Shown: positions 1 to 7,814 of the stretch, in pieces
Position numbering within the stretch: position 1 is the first letter of the stretch
Layout of the letters: the number at the start of each line of letters is the position of its first letter
Assembly (NCBI GenBank): GCA_030428385.1
Contig: JAUIDY010000007.1
Location: 1 to 64,000, forward strand
DNA from: Rhodothermia bacterium
GTDB lineage: Bacteria > Bacteroidota > Rhodothermia > Rhodothermales > JAAAOL01
Length of the DNA: 64,000 bases
Reading direction: 5' to 3'
Notes under the pieces: generated by a model
Database searches by the model: none
Told to the model about the DNA's origin: nothing
Seen by the model: the letters and a program-made list of their open reading frames with translations, nothing else
Program-made: the position numbers and the translations under genes

Positions 1-961
1 GTAGCGGGCGGTGTAACGTCTCGGGGATAAGCTCCGGGTAGCTAAGGCGGTTCGGCAGCAGCGGATGGCACCCGCAGTAAATCGCCTCCATGATGGCGAT
101 GCCGAAAAACTCGTGGATGGCGGTCGAAACGACGAGGTCGGCGCGGTGCAGCAGGCGGCTGTATTCCTCGAAGTCCTCGGCGTAGCCATAGTGCAAGATG
201 CGCTCGGCGTAGCGCTCAAACGCCTGCTCGAACTCGTACGGCTGCTCCTCAAAATGCTCGCCCGCGAGGATGAGCCGGAAGCGGCATCCGGCGTCGTCGA
301 GGCGGTTCATCACGCGGAAGAACGCCTCCGGGTTTTTGTCATATTCCCACCGCTGGTTCCACAACACGATGGGCGGTTTCATGCCCGGTCCCCACGCATG
401 CGGCGGGTAGGCGTGCCGGTATTCATCGTGTGCTTGCAGGTCCAGCCCTAGGTGGAGCACCGAACTTTTTTTGCGGATCTCCCGGACGGTGTGTAGGTGC
501 GTGTAGTCGGGGAAGGCACGGAGCAGCGTGGGCAGTGCCTCCATAAACTCGTCGTAGTGAAACTGCGAGTTGAAAACGACATGGTCGGCGGCGAGGCACG
601 ACAGGTAGTTGATGTAGGCGTACGTGTAGTCGCGCTCCTTGCCCGGCGGTAGCGGATACGTAAGCTGGTTCTCGTGGAAATACAACACCACCGGCACGTC
701 CTTAAAGTGCGGACGCGTCAGCGCAAGGAATGCCGGGAGGTTCACCATGTCCGTGGCGAAAATCACATCGGGGCGGAAGCCTTCTTCGCGGGCTTGCAGC
801 GCCTTGCGGGCCATGGTCACGGCGCCGCCATGCATGCGCCACTTCCAGAACCGCGCCGTCATGGTAATCTGGTGGACGGTGTGGTTGCTGTGCTTGACGA
901 ATCCTTTCAGAAAGCTCCGATGCGAACCGCCATACCACGGCTCAAGGGCGAGGATATTCAT
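1..961 (-). CDS. tRNA-queuosine alpha-mannosyltransferase-like glycosyltransferase (DUF3524 type), 3' end cut by window edge
   Basis: My translation of the minus strand gives 320 codons from the ATG at 961, running off the left edge. It opens MNILALEPWYGGSHRSF, typical of the DUF3524 N-terminal domain (residues about 1-170). A GT-B C-terminal part follows, with WNQRWEYDKNP, LAGEHF and the acceptor/donor-loop-like STAIHEFFGIAIMEAIYCGC. This family includes human GTDC1, shown to be QTMAN, which mannosylates queuosine-34 of tRNA-Asp using GDP-mannose. The bacterial role is inferred from that homology and could be another GT4 reaction. The small gene ending at 967 lies 5 bp upstream, so the two are probably co-transcribed. 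Truncation is only the window boundary. Confidence 0.75.
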   Translation of the reverse strand, partial: MNILALEPWYGGSHRSFLKGFVKHSNHTVHQITMTARFWKWRMHGGAVTMARKALQAREEGFRPDVIFATDMVNLPAFLALTRPHFKDVPVVLYFHENQLTYPLPPGKERDYTYAYINYLSCLAADHVVFNSQFHYDEFMEALPTLLRAFPDYTHLHTVREIRKKSSVLHLGLDLQAHDEYRHAYPPHAWGPGMKPPIVLWNQRWEYDKNPEAFFRVMNRLDDAGCRFRLILAGEHFEEQPYEFEQAFERYAERILHYGYAEDFEEYSRLLHRADLVVSTAIHEFFGIAIMEAIYCGCHPLLPNRLSYPELIPETLHRPL

Positions 962-966
962 AAGGT

Positions 967-1251
967 TTAGTCTTCGGCGTCTTGACGGGCAAGTTCGGCT
1001 TCGATGCGGGCGCGGCGCTCGGCTTCTAGCTGTTGCTTGAGGATTTCTTCCTCTTCGTCACTCGTAGGGCGCACGATGGAGATGGCACGCACCTGTAGGT
1101 GCTGCCGCAGCGCGGCGTCGCGCACTTCCTCGGCGGTCACGGGCAACTCGTCGCCGGGGTTGACAACGATGGTGCGCGTGCTCATATCGACGGTTACCGG
1201 GCGCGCATGCGTATTTTTAACGATCATGCCTTTACGTTTGCGCGTGGTCAT
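967..1251 (-). CDS. small acidic-tailed hypothetical protein
   Basis: 94 residues. The N-terminal half (about 1-55) has a basic start (MTTRKRKGM) and then a short beta-rich stretch with a VNPGDELPVTAEEV segment. The C-terminal third is a highly charged, probably helical tail with EEEE and repeated RARIEAELA. There is no signal peptide or membrane segment. I do not recognise the family. It sits 5 bp upstream of the queuosine-mannosyltransferase-like gene in the same direction, which suggests one transcript. It is divergent from comF across 182 bp. Confidence 0.6.
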   Translation of the reverse strand: MTTRKRKGMIVKNTHARPVTVDMSTRTIVVNPGDELPVTAEEVRDAALRQHLQVRAISIVRPTSDEEEEILKQQLEAERRARIEAELARQDAED

Positions 1252-1433
1252 AGGCTATTCTTTTGCTTCCTCTGTATTAGGTGGTCTGCCGGACCCGGAG
1301 GGTGGCTTCAGCCAACAGGCACCGGGCGACGGGTGCTTCAACAGTATACGAAAATAATGCCAGCCCTCGTATGTCCGTCATGTTGACACAGCAGAAAGAC
1401 GATTCTTCGGGTCGCGATTCTTAGATTCCTCAC

Positions 1434-2150
1434 ATGCGCTCCTCTTCCTTCCCCCAAAAGCTCACCCGCGCGGCCCGGCTCACGTGGTCCAGCGTGCTCA
1501 ATGTTCTGTATCCGCCACAATGTCTGGGGTGCCGCCAGCGCCTTCCCGATCCGGCGGCTCCGCTCTGCCACCGCTGTATGCAACGCCTCGACCGCATCAC
1601 GGCGCACGACGTGGACGAGCGGCTGGCGCGATTGCCCAATGCCTCGGCGATGGCCTCGGTGCAGGTACTGTGGCGTTTCGATGCGGCAGGCACGGTACAG
1701 AAGGTGCAGCACCAGTTGAAATATGGCAACCGCCCACGCTTCGGCATCAAGCTGGGCGGGGTGATGGCCGAATTGGTGAGCGACGCGATGCCTCCCGATC
1801 TGATCGTGCCCGTTCCTCTTCACAAAACCCGGTTTTTGGAGCGGGGCTACAACCAGAGCACCCAACTGGCCGAGGGGCTGGCGGCAACCCTCGGTGTGAC
1901 GATGGATGAAGGTGCCGTGGTTCGTGCCCGTGCCACACCCTCGCAGACCCACCTGTCGCGGGAAAAGCGCTGGGCCAACGTCCACGGTGCCTTTGTGGTG
2001 CCTGATCCCGATGTGGTTGCAGGGAAAAGTGTCCTGCTCGTAGACGATGTGCTCACGACGGGGGCGACGCTGGTGGCCGCCGCCGAGGCGATGCAGGCAG
2101 CAGGCGCAACGGAAGTGCACGCCGTGACGCTGGCGCTCGCGGGGCTGTGA
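1434..2150 (+). CDS. comF: ComF family phosphoribosyltransferase-like protein
   Basis: 238 residues, the normal length for ComF/GntX. An N-terminal double zinc ribbon is visible (C30-x2-C33 and C45-x2-C48, after the YPPQCLGC motif). A type I phosphoribosyltransferase fold follows, with LIVPVPLHKTRFLERGYNQ and the PRPP-binding loop VLLVDDVLTTGATL near residue 200. ComF proteins support DNA uptake in naturally competent bacteria; elsewhere they are kept without a proven enzymatic reaction. No other competence genes are nearby. The ATG at 1434 places the cysteines at the usual distance from the N-terminus. A TTGACA hexamer at 1383-1388 lies upstream, but no convincing -10 was found. Confidence 0.9.
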   Translation: MRSSSFPQKLTRAARLTWSSVLNVLYPPQCLGCRQRLPDPAAPLCHRCMQRLDRITAHDVDERLARLPNASAMASVQVLWRFDAAGTVQKVQHQLKYGNRPRFGIKLGGVMAELVSDAMPPDLIVPVPLHKTRFLERGYNQSTQLAEGLAATLGVTMDEGAVVRARATPSQTHLSREKRWANVHGAFVVPDPDVVAGKSVLLVDDVLTTGATLVAAAEAMQAAGATEVHAVTLALAGL

Positions 2151-2705
2151 GGGATGTTTATCGTTCTTTTGGCTTGATCCCCCGTATTCCCGCATCAGGT
2201 GCGGGACAGGCTCTGTCCGGGGCAGGCGCCAGAACCTTAAGATCAAGGCGGCACCAAAATCGGTTGTTGCGCTGCGGGAGTGCCATATCGATAAGGGATC
2301 ATTTCACGAAAACGATACCAAGGTTGTCGCATTTCCCCTATTGTCATCCCGGCCCCAGAGCCGGGATCTCACAGTTTGGCAGGGTTGCCAGCTTGAGGGA
2401 TGCCGGATCAAGTCCGGCATGACACCATATAGAGCGGCTGAGACGGTGCGCTGGTTGCTCCTTGCGCTCCGCGTCCGAGACACCGATTTTGCTAAGGCCA
2501 GGCTGTTTCATTCCTTGCATGTGTAGGCAAACAAGTCGTGGGATTCAGGCGTGAAGACGCACAGGTTCGACATGCAGTCTCACCAATGAGGGCTATCCTG
2601 CAATGTCAAGAAGTGGTTGACTCTGTGCGAATCCCCGCCTCATCGCAGAAGAATGCGTAACTTGTAGGTTCGGCATTCCGCGTTTACGACCCCGCCTTTG
2701 GTATC
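2151..2705. other. 555-bp intergenic region without a gene
   Basis: This gap lies between comF and the first osmC-like gene. It holds a dispersed palindromic element at 2342-2424, listed separately, and at about 2176-2228 a GC-rich stretch with inverted words (CCGCATCAGGTGCGG and CTGTCCGGGGCAG). Open frames here are short and lack family features. No tRNA or riboswitch was recognised. Confidence 0.6.
2342..2424. repeat. dispersed palindromic element, TGTCATC/GCATGACA ends
   Basis: The element starts TGTCATCCCGG, contains CCCAGAGCCGGGATC and TGCCGGATCAAGTCCGGCA, and ends GGCATGACA. It therefore has outer dyad ends and two inner hairpins. Similar ends recur at 13533, 25205, 26824, 29884, 55070 and 59208. 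Elements of this look are widespread and uncharacterised in many bacteria. No coding function is seen. Confidence 0.6.
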
Positions 2706-3143
2706 ATGGCTACTTCTCGCTATCACATCGAACGCCTCAATGAGGGCTTTCACTTCCGCGCCACCAACGAAGCCGGGCACACCATCGAAATGGATAGCGC
2801 GGCGAACGGCACCCCGGCCCAGGCCGTCGGCCCGATGCAAATGGTGATCATGGCGATGGGCGGATGCAGCGGCATCGACATCCTTGACATCCTTGCCAAA
2901 GGCCGCCAGCCCGTCGCGTCCTTTGCCATCGACCTCGAAGCCGAGCGCGAAAAGAAGGATACCTACACCGAATACACCGCCATCCACGCCCACTACACTT
3001 TCACCGGCGACCTTGACCCCGACCGCGTGCGCCGTGCCATCCGGCTGAGCATCGACAAGTACTGCTCGGTCTCGAAACTACTGGAATACACCGCCACCAT
3101 CACCGCGTCGTTTTCCATCAATGGCGAACGGTACGAAGCCTGA
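2706..3143 (+). CDS. OsmC family protein
   Basis: 145 residues, full length for an OsmC/Ohr fold. Both redox cysteines are present: C54 in MAMGGCSGIDIL and C120 in KYCSVSKLLE. Proteins of this fold reduce organic hydroperoxides with a lipoyl or thiol donor in the cytoplasm. This one belongs to the broader YhfA/OsmC-like group rather than clear Ohr, because the first motif is GGCSGIDIL. It is encoded alone. The ATG at 2706 follows a 555-bp gap. The substrate cannot be told from sequence. Confidence 0.88.
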   Translation: MATSRYHIERLNEGFHFRATNEAGHTIEMDSAANGTPAQAVGPMQMVIMAMGGCSGIDILDILAKGRQPVASFAIDLEAEREKKDTYTEYTAIHAHYTFTGDLDPDRVRRAIRLSIDKYCSVSKLLEYTATITASFSINGERYEA

Positions 3144-3153
3144 CGGCGGGACT

Positions 3154-3246
3154 GGGTGTGGGAGTGGTTGCGTGTGGGAGTTTGGGAGAATTTTTACTTC
3201 ATCCCCCCCCACACTCCCAACCACCCATCCTCCCATACCGAACCAC
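3154..3246. repeat. GTGGGAG-rich repeat with opposing CTCCCAC arm
   Basis: The left half repeats GTGTGGGAGT and TTGGGAG. The right half (3213-3240) is the reverse complement type (CACTCCCAACCACC, CTCCCATACC), so the stretch can fold on itself. Very similar GTGGGAGT strings occur at 60681-60735 and looser ones at 43981-44030. It fills most of the osmC-metZ gap and could act as a terminator. No function is proven. Confidence 0.5.
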
Positions 3247-3319
3247 CGACGTTTCCCCAAAGCACGCCGCAGCGTAGCGTGCCTCCCCTCCCTTCGATCA
3301 ACGACCAACGCCACCCCCC

Positions 3320-4489
3320 ATGCACCCCGAAACCGCCGCCATCCGCACCCGTGCCGAGCAATCGCCCCACCGCGAACATGCGACGTCGATTTACATGACC
3401 TCGAGTTACACCTTCGACAGCGCCGAGCATGCCCGCGCGCTGTTTGCGAAGGAGATGGAAGGGCCCGTGTACTCGCGCTACTCCAACCCCGGCGTCGATG
3501 AGTTTGTAGCGAAGGTGTGCCAGATGGAAAACGCCGAGGACGGCGTGGCGGTGGCGACAGGCATGTCAGCGGTGTTTACGCCGTTCGGGGCGTTGCTCAA
3601 CACGGGCGACCACCTGCTGTGCTCGCAATCAGTCTTCGGCTCCACCACGCAGATCGCGAACAAAATTCTTCCGCGCTGGGGCATCGAGACGAGCTTTGCG
3701 CCGATTGAAGACCCGGAGGCATGGCCCGATCTGTTCCGTCCGAACACCAAACTTGTCTGTATCGAAACGCCATCGAATCCGGCGCTCGACCTCATCGACC
3801 TGGAGTGGATCAGCAAGCTATGCAAAGAGCGTGGCGTGCTGCTGTTCGTCGATAACGTCTTCGCCACGCCCGTGGTGCAGCGCCCGCTCGACTACGGTGC
3901 CGACCTGGTGATGCATTCAACCACCAAGTTTATGGATGGGCAGGGCCGCAGCCTCGGCGGCATTGTGGTTGGAAAAAAAGAGGTGATTGAGGAGGTGCGT
4001 TTTTTTGCGCGACACACCGGCCCGGCCCTGTCGCCGTTTAACGCGTGGCTGGTGAGCAAAAGCCTGGAGACCCTGTATGTGCGCATGGAGCGGCACTGCC
4101 AGAGCGCGCTCAAGGTCGCCCAATTCCTCGAAGGTCATTCCGAGGTGGCGTTTGTGAAATACCCGCACCTGCCGTCGCATCCGCAGTACGAACTGGCGAA
4201 GCGACAGATGGCGATGGGCGGCGGCATCGTCACGTTCGACGTAAAAGGCGGGCTCGAACAAGGCCGCCGCTTCCTCGACGCCTTGCAGATGTGCTCGCTC
4301 TCGGCCAACCTCGGCGACACGCGCACCATCTGCACGCACCCCGCCAGCACCACGCACAGCAGCCTCACCGACGAAGAACGCGCCGCCGTAGGCATTCTCC
4401 CCGGCTTCGTCCGCATCGCCGTCGGCCTCGAATACATCGATGACATCATCGCCGACCTGGATCAGGCGTTGCAGGCGAGTAAGGGTTGA
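3320..4489 (+). CDS. metZ: O-succinylhomoserine (or O-acetylhomoserine) sulfhydrylase, Cys/Met metabolism PLP enzyme
   Basis: 389 residues, the usual length for the family. It is a fold-type I PLP enzyme: tyrosine/arginine motif YSRYSNPGVDEF, phosphate-binding ATGMSAVF, cofactor ring Asp in LLFVDNVFATP, Schiff-base K203 in HSTTKFMDGQGR, and the C-terminal GDTRTICTHPASTTHSSL loop. It makes homocysteine (from an activated homoserine and sulfide) in the cytoplasm. HSTTKFMDGQGR and the overall length favour MetZ-like sulfhydrylase over cystathionine gamma-synthase or lyase. It appears monocistronic. I looked for a SAM riboswitch upstream and saw none. Confidence 0.85.
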   Translation: MHPETAAIRTRAEQSPHREHATSIYMTSSYTFDSAEHARALFAKEMEGPVYSRYSNPGVDEFVAKVCQMENAEDGVAVATGMSAVFTPFGALLNTGDHLLCSQSVFGSTTQIANKILPRWGIETSFAPIEDPEAWPDLFRPNTKLVCIETPSNPALDLIDLEWISKLCKERGVLLFVDNVFATPVVQRPLDYGADLVMHSTTKFMDGQGRSLGGIVVGKKEVIEEVRFFARHTGPALSPFNAWLVSKSLETLYVRMERHCQSALKVAQFLEGHSEVAFVKYPHLPSHPQYELAKRQMAMGGGIVTFDVKGGLEQGRRFLDALQMCSLSANLGDTRTICTHPASTTHSSLTDEERAAVGILPGFVRIAVGLEYIDDIIADLDQALQASKG

Positions 4490-4534
4490 ACCCCTAAATG
4501 AGTGCTTCTAGGAGTTTTCTTCTTCTTTCTTGAT

Positions 4535-4578
4535 TAAGTGTAATGTAAACACTTATATTAAGTGTGATTGGAACACGA
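4535..4578. promoter_or_regulatory. tandem AAGTGT-N7-ACACTT operators upstream of the Nudix regulator
   Basis: Site 1 (4535-4555) is a perfect 7-bp inverted repeat, TAAGTGT and ACACTTA, around a 7-nt spacer. Site 2 (4560-4578) repeats the left half AAGTGT, the same spacer length and then ACACGA. The two sites are 24 bp apart and end 18 bp before the start codon of the NrtR-like gene. Palindromic sites of this size in front of the regulator's own gene are typical of autoregulated Nudix-wHTH (NrtR) repressors. The assignment is inference. Confidence 0.6.
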
Positions 4579-4595
4579 ACTGAATAAGCCAGCCC

Positions 4596-5255
4596 ATGGC
4601 GTACGAGCCGCCCCGCATCGCCGTCACGACGGACATCGTGCTGTTCACCATCCGCGAGGGGGTGTTACAGGTGCTGTTGCTGCGCCGCGCCATTCCGCCG
4701 TTTATCAACGTGTGGGCGCTGCCGGGTGGATTTGTGGAACTGCACGAAGCGCTGGAGGACAACGCCCGGCGGAAGCTGCACGAAGAAACCGGATTGGATA
4801 ACATCTACCTGGAGCAGTTATACACGTTTGGCGCGCTCGGCCGCGATCCCCGCGAACGGGTGGTCTCCGTCGCCTACGTCGCGCTGACGCCTGCCGATGA
4901 CTTGCACCCCGAGGCCGAGACCCGCGCCGGCACGGTAGCGTGGCACCGCGTCGACCCGCTTCCCGCGCTGGCCTTCGACCACGCCGAGATCATCGCGATG
5001 GCGCGGCAACGGCTCGTGGCGAAGCTCGACTATTCGACCATTGCCTTTCAGTTTCTGCCGCCGCAGTTTACCCTCAGCGATGTACAGGACATCTACGAAA
5101 TCATCCAGGGGCAGCCGATGGACAAACGCAACTTCCGCAAGTGGGTGCTCGCCCTCGACGACCTCGAAGAAACCGGCGACTACCGCACCGGCCATCACCG
5201 CCCGGCCATGCTGTACCGTCTTAAAAACCCCGACCTCGTTCGGATTACGAAGTGA
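4596..5255 (+). CDS. NrtR-like transcriptional regulator (Nudix domain plus winged helix)
   Basis: 219 residues. The N-terminal Nudix domain (about 8-140) is followed by a winged-helix-like domain (about 150-219, ending GHHRPAMLYRLKNPDL), the NrtR/AraR architecture. The Nudix box runs from G45 to L67, but the core glutamate of REUxEE is lysine (RKLHEETGL, K60), which suggests a ligand sensor with weakened or no hydrolase activity. Family members sense ADP-ribose or related nucleotides and repress NAD-cofactor genes; Bacteroidota AraR-type members sense sugars. Two operator-like palindromes lie directly upstream. The downstream operon encodes an NAD-kinase-like protein, which supports an NAD link. 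Confidence 0.82.
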   Translation: MAYEPPRIAVTTDIVLFTIREGVLQVLLLRRAIPPFINVWALPGGFVELHEALEDNARRKLHEETGLDNIYLEQLYTFGALGRDPRERVVSVAYVALTPADDLHPEAETRAGTVAWHRVDPLPALAFDHAEIIAMARQRLVAKLDYSTIAFQFLPPQFTLSDVQDIYEIIQGQPMDKRNFRKWVLALDDLEETGDYRTGHHRPAMLYRLKNPDLVRITK

Positions 5256-5296
5256 GGCGAACGAAGACGCTCAACAGAAACGCTAGGTTTGACCTA

Positions 5297-5434
5297 TGAA
5301 ACGTGAAGATGTAAAACGTGAACTTTACCTCCACGATGGTGCCTGTACCTGAACCACTCAATACACAACACACTTGCAATCAGACACGGTGCTGATGGCC
5401 CAGCACCCTCACGTTTTACGTTTTACGTTTCACG
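5297..5434. repeat. AAACGTG dispersed element, inverted orientation
   Basis: The left part (5297-5325) contains GAAACGTGAAGATG and AAAACGTGAAC. The right part (5408-5434) is a heptamer array reading CACGTTT, TACGTTT, TACGTTT, CACG. The same halves, in the other orientation, occur at 21322-21389 (compact copy) and at 56579-56609 with 57144-57174 (copy split by a gene). About 80 bp of unrelated sequence separates the halves here. It occupies most of the gap before the SPFH gene. Confidence 0.6.
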
Positions 5435-5470
5435 CCCCCCTCCTCCCGATCATCAACCGCACCAGCCGTC

Positions 5471-6349
5471 ATGTTCATCCGCCATTTTAAAGGAGAGCCC
5501 AGCACCCATGTGATCCAGTACAAGTCGGGTAAGGTCACGCAGCAGGGTGCCGGGTTGTCGTTTTTCTACACCCCCTTCAACACCACCGTGGTGGCGATCC
5601 CGACCACCACCCGCGACGCGTCGTTTATCTTCAACGAACCTACCGCCGACTACCAGGACATCGCCGTACAAGGGCAGTGCACCTACCGCCTCATCGACCC
5701 CGAGCGGGTGGCGGCGTTACTCGACTACAGCATCGACCCGCGCTCGCAGCGGTACAAGACCGACGACCCCGAAAAGCTGGAAGGGCGCATCCTGAACGCG
5801 TTGCAGGCGCAGGCCCGAAGCTGGATCCGCGACCGGTCGCTGGAGGAGGTGCTCGCAGGCACCGAGCCGCTCACCGCCGTCATGCTCAATCAGGTGCGCA
5901 GCGAGGCCGCGCTGGAGGAACTGGGCGTGCGCGTCGAGAGCCTGTACCTGACCGCCATCACCGCGACGCCGGAGACCAAGAAGGCGCTGGAAGCCGAGTA
6001 CCGTGAAGCCCTGCTGCGCCGCGCCGACCAGGCCATCTACGACCGCCGCGCCGCCGCCGTCGCCGAGGAACGCAAGATCAAGCAGAGCGAACTCAACACC
6101 GAAATCGAACTGGAGCAGGAGCGGCAGAAGCTGGTCGAGTTGGAATCGAAGAACAATCTGACCCAGGCGCAGGCCGAAGCCGAGGCCGACGCGATGAAGC
6201 TGAAGCCGTACGCCGAGTTGCCGGGGCCGGTGCTCGTCAGCCTCGCCGCCCGCGAGTGGGCCCAGCGCGGTGGCAGCATCGACGCCCTCACCATTACGCC
6301 CGACCTGCTCAACCAGATCACCTCGCTGATTAACCGGAAGGAGTCATGA
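5471..6349 (+). CDS. SPFH/band 7 domain protein
   Basis: 292 residues. The SPFH domain covers about 10-190 (QYKSGKVTQQGAGLSFFYTP, then the YRLIDPERVAALLDY segment). It is followed by a charged coiled coil (about 190-245, ALLRRADQAIYDRR, EIELEQERQKLVELE) and a short C-terminal cap. No N-terminal transmembrane helix is visible, so membrane binding, if any, is peripheral or needs a partner. SPFH proteins form large ring assemblies at membranes. Its stop overlaps the start of the NAD-kinase-like gene by 4 bp (ATGA), so the pair is translationally coupled. Confidence 0.87.
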   Translation: MFIRHFKGEPSTHVIQYKSGKVTQQGAGLSFFYTPFNTTVVAIPTTTRDASFIFNEPTADYQDIAVQGQCTYRLIDPERVAALLDYSIDPRSQRYKTDDPEKLEGRILNALQAQARSWIRDRSLEEVLAGTEPLTAVMLNQVRSEAALEELGVRVESLYLTAITATPETKKALEAEYREALLRRADQAIYDRRAAAVAEERKIKQSELNTEIELEQERQKLVELESKNNLTQAQAEAEADAMKLKPYAELPGPVLVSLAAREWAQRGGSIDALTITPDLLNQITSLINRKES

Positions 6350-7296
6350 CGCCCCCGAACCAGCAGGGCTATGAAAAGGTGGTGATCGTCACTCGCAAGA
6401 CCGCCCTCGACGAGTTGGTGGAGCGGTTTCAGATGAAGGGGCAGGCCAAGTTCTACCTGAAACGCGCGGGGCAGAACTTCGACGTGGTGGAGGAAGGCCA
6501 CGAGGAATACCAGGAGGCGCTGCACGACATCCGGCGGCAGATCCCGTCCGAAGTCAAGGTGCAGACCATCGACCGGGCGTTTCTGCCGCAGTTCACCTTT
6601 CACCCGACCGACATGGTGATCACGGTGGGGCCGGACGGGCTGGTGGCCAACGTGGCGAAGTACCTCGAAGGCCAGCCTATCATCGCCGTGAATCCCGATC
6701 CCGACCAGATCGACGGGGTGCTGTTGCCGGTGCAGGTGCATCAGGTGGAACAGGTGGTGGCGAACGTGCAGAAGGGCCGGGCGTTGTTCAAAAGCATGAC
6801 GATGGCCGAGGCAAAGCTCAACGACGGGCAGCGGCTGCTGGCGGTAAACGACGTGTTCGTCGGCACCCGCACGCACACCTCGGCGCGGTATCGGATCCAG
6901 GTGGGCGGACACAGCGAAGACCAGTCATCCAGCGGCATCATCGTTTCCACGGGCGTCGGCTCCACCGGGTGGTTGCAGTCGATTTATGCGGGCGCGGCGG
7001 GCGTGGTAGCAGCCTGCGGCGGAAGCTGGCCCAATGTGCCCGATGGCGGGCGGCTGCCGTGGGACACCAACCGGCTGATGTACTCCGTCCGAGAGCCGTT
7101 TCCGAGCAAAACCACGGGCACTTCGCTTGTCTTTGGCACTGTCACCCCGCAGCAACCACTTGTCATCACCTCGCTCATGGCCGACGGCGGCGTGGTCTTC
7201 AGCGACGGCATCGAGCGCGACTACCTCGCCTTCAACCGGGGCGCGACGCTCACCATCGGCATCGCCCCGCACCAGACGTTTCTGGCGATGCCGTAA
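6346..7296 (+). CDS. NAD kinase-like protein coupled to SPFH gene
   Basis: 316 residues with the NAD kinase/diacylglycerol kinase fold. The nucleotide loop is VGPDG (94-98) instead of GGDG, so the acidic D97 is kept but the second glycine is proline. AVNDVF (165-170) stands where NADKs have the NE/ND substrate motif, and STGVGSTGW (200-208) matches the TPTGSTAY motif. True NADKs phosphorylate NAD in the cytosol. The altered loop means a different acceptor or a binding-only role is possible. The 4-bp overlap with the SPFH gene and the NrtR-like regulator upstream suggest one functional unit. This is probably not the cell's main NADK. Confidence 0.75.
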   Translation: MTPPNQQGYEKVVIVTRKTALDELVERFQMKGQAKFYLKRAGQNFDVVEEGHEEYQEALHDIRRQIPSEVKVQTIDRAFLPQFTFHPTDMVITVGPDGLVANVAKYLEGQPIIAVNPDPDQIDGVLLPVQVHQVEQVVANVQKGRALFKSMTMAEAKLNDGQRLLAVNDVFVGTRTHTSARYRIQVGGHSEDQSSSGIIVSTGVGSTGWLQSIYAGAAGVVAACGGSWPNVPDGGRLPWDTNRLMYSVREPFPSKTTGTSLVFGTVTPQQPLVITSLMADGGVVFSDGIERDYLAFNRGATLTIGIAPHQTFLAMP

Positions 7297-7309
7297 GGAA
7301 TGTTCTGCA

Positions 7310-7720
7310 TTATGCCGCCGTTTGGGCGTTCCCTATCGCATCCGAGGATACAGTTTTCGGTCGCCACCATACCAAGAGCAGCATGATCCACAGGGCATTA
7401 AACATGGGGAAACCGGATAACGCAAGCGGGACCACTCCTGAAACAGTGTAGAAAATCCCTGCTCCCAGGTCGAGGGCTTGAATCAGCACCATAATGTCCA
7501 TCCACAATCGGTGTTGGCGGGGGGTGCGGGATATATAGACCAGGACGATGCCATAGGCGAGGAAGCGGGCTGCCAACATCGCTAGGGGGTAATAGATGTC
7601 TGTTTCAGGGACGGAGTGTCCCATTGCAGCGAGAAATACACCCGGCGCTAGGAGATAGCCGAGCCCCAAGACGAGTTGAATGCCACCGATGACACGTAAA
7701 AGCCACATCAGTTTTTTCAT
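7310..7720 (-). CDS. small four-helix membrane protein divergent from HxlR regulator
   Basis: 136 residues from the ATG at 7720 (MKKLMWLLRVIGGIQLVLG). Upstream in-frame codons are ignored because they run through the divergent promoter. Four hydrophobic segments are visible (about 5-32, 45-62, 72-95, 100-122), with LAARFLAYGIVLVYIS and FPMFNALWIMLLLVWW. It resembles small uncharacterised inner-membrane proteins of the DUF4345 kind, although I cannot confirm the family. The 94-bp shared promoter with the HxlR gene suggests it is that regulator's target. Confidence 0.75.
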   Translation of the reverse strand: MKKLMWLLRVIGGIQLVLGLGYLLAPGVFLAAMGHSVPETDIYYPLAMLAARFLAYGIVLVYISRTPRQHRLWMDIMVLIQALDLGAGIFYTVSGVVPLALSGFPMFNALWIMLLLVWWRPKTVSSDAIGNAQTAA

Positions 7721-7748
7721 GAGGGTTTCCGTTGGTTGAAAATCGTGC

Positions 7749-7805
7749 TTGACGCAGTATACGTCCATAGCTATACTATCGGAAGTAGTTACCCAATGGA
7801 TAGTA
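7749..7805 (+). promoter_or_regulatory. sigma70-like promoter with overlapping dyad operator for HxlR gene
   Basis: TTGACG (7749-7754), a 17-bp spacer and TATACT (7772-7777) form a near-consensus promoter reading toward the HxlR gene. A 7-bp inverted repeat, TACTATC (7774-7780) and GATAGTA (7799-7805), begins inside the -10. A nested ACTA-N7-TAGT lies at 7775-7789. DUF24/HxlR regulators such as YodB bind TACTAT-type palindromes, so autorepression fits. The promoter places the start codon at 7815. Confidence 0.55.
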
Positions 7806-7814
7806 AGGAACCCG

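Noticed and set aside
3144-3319. SAM riboswitch upstream of metZ
   Set aside because: The gap is filled by GTGGGAG/CTCCCAC repeats; no SAM-I or SAM-II core could be recognised.
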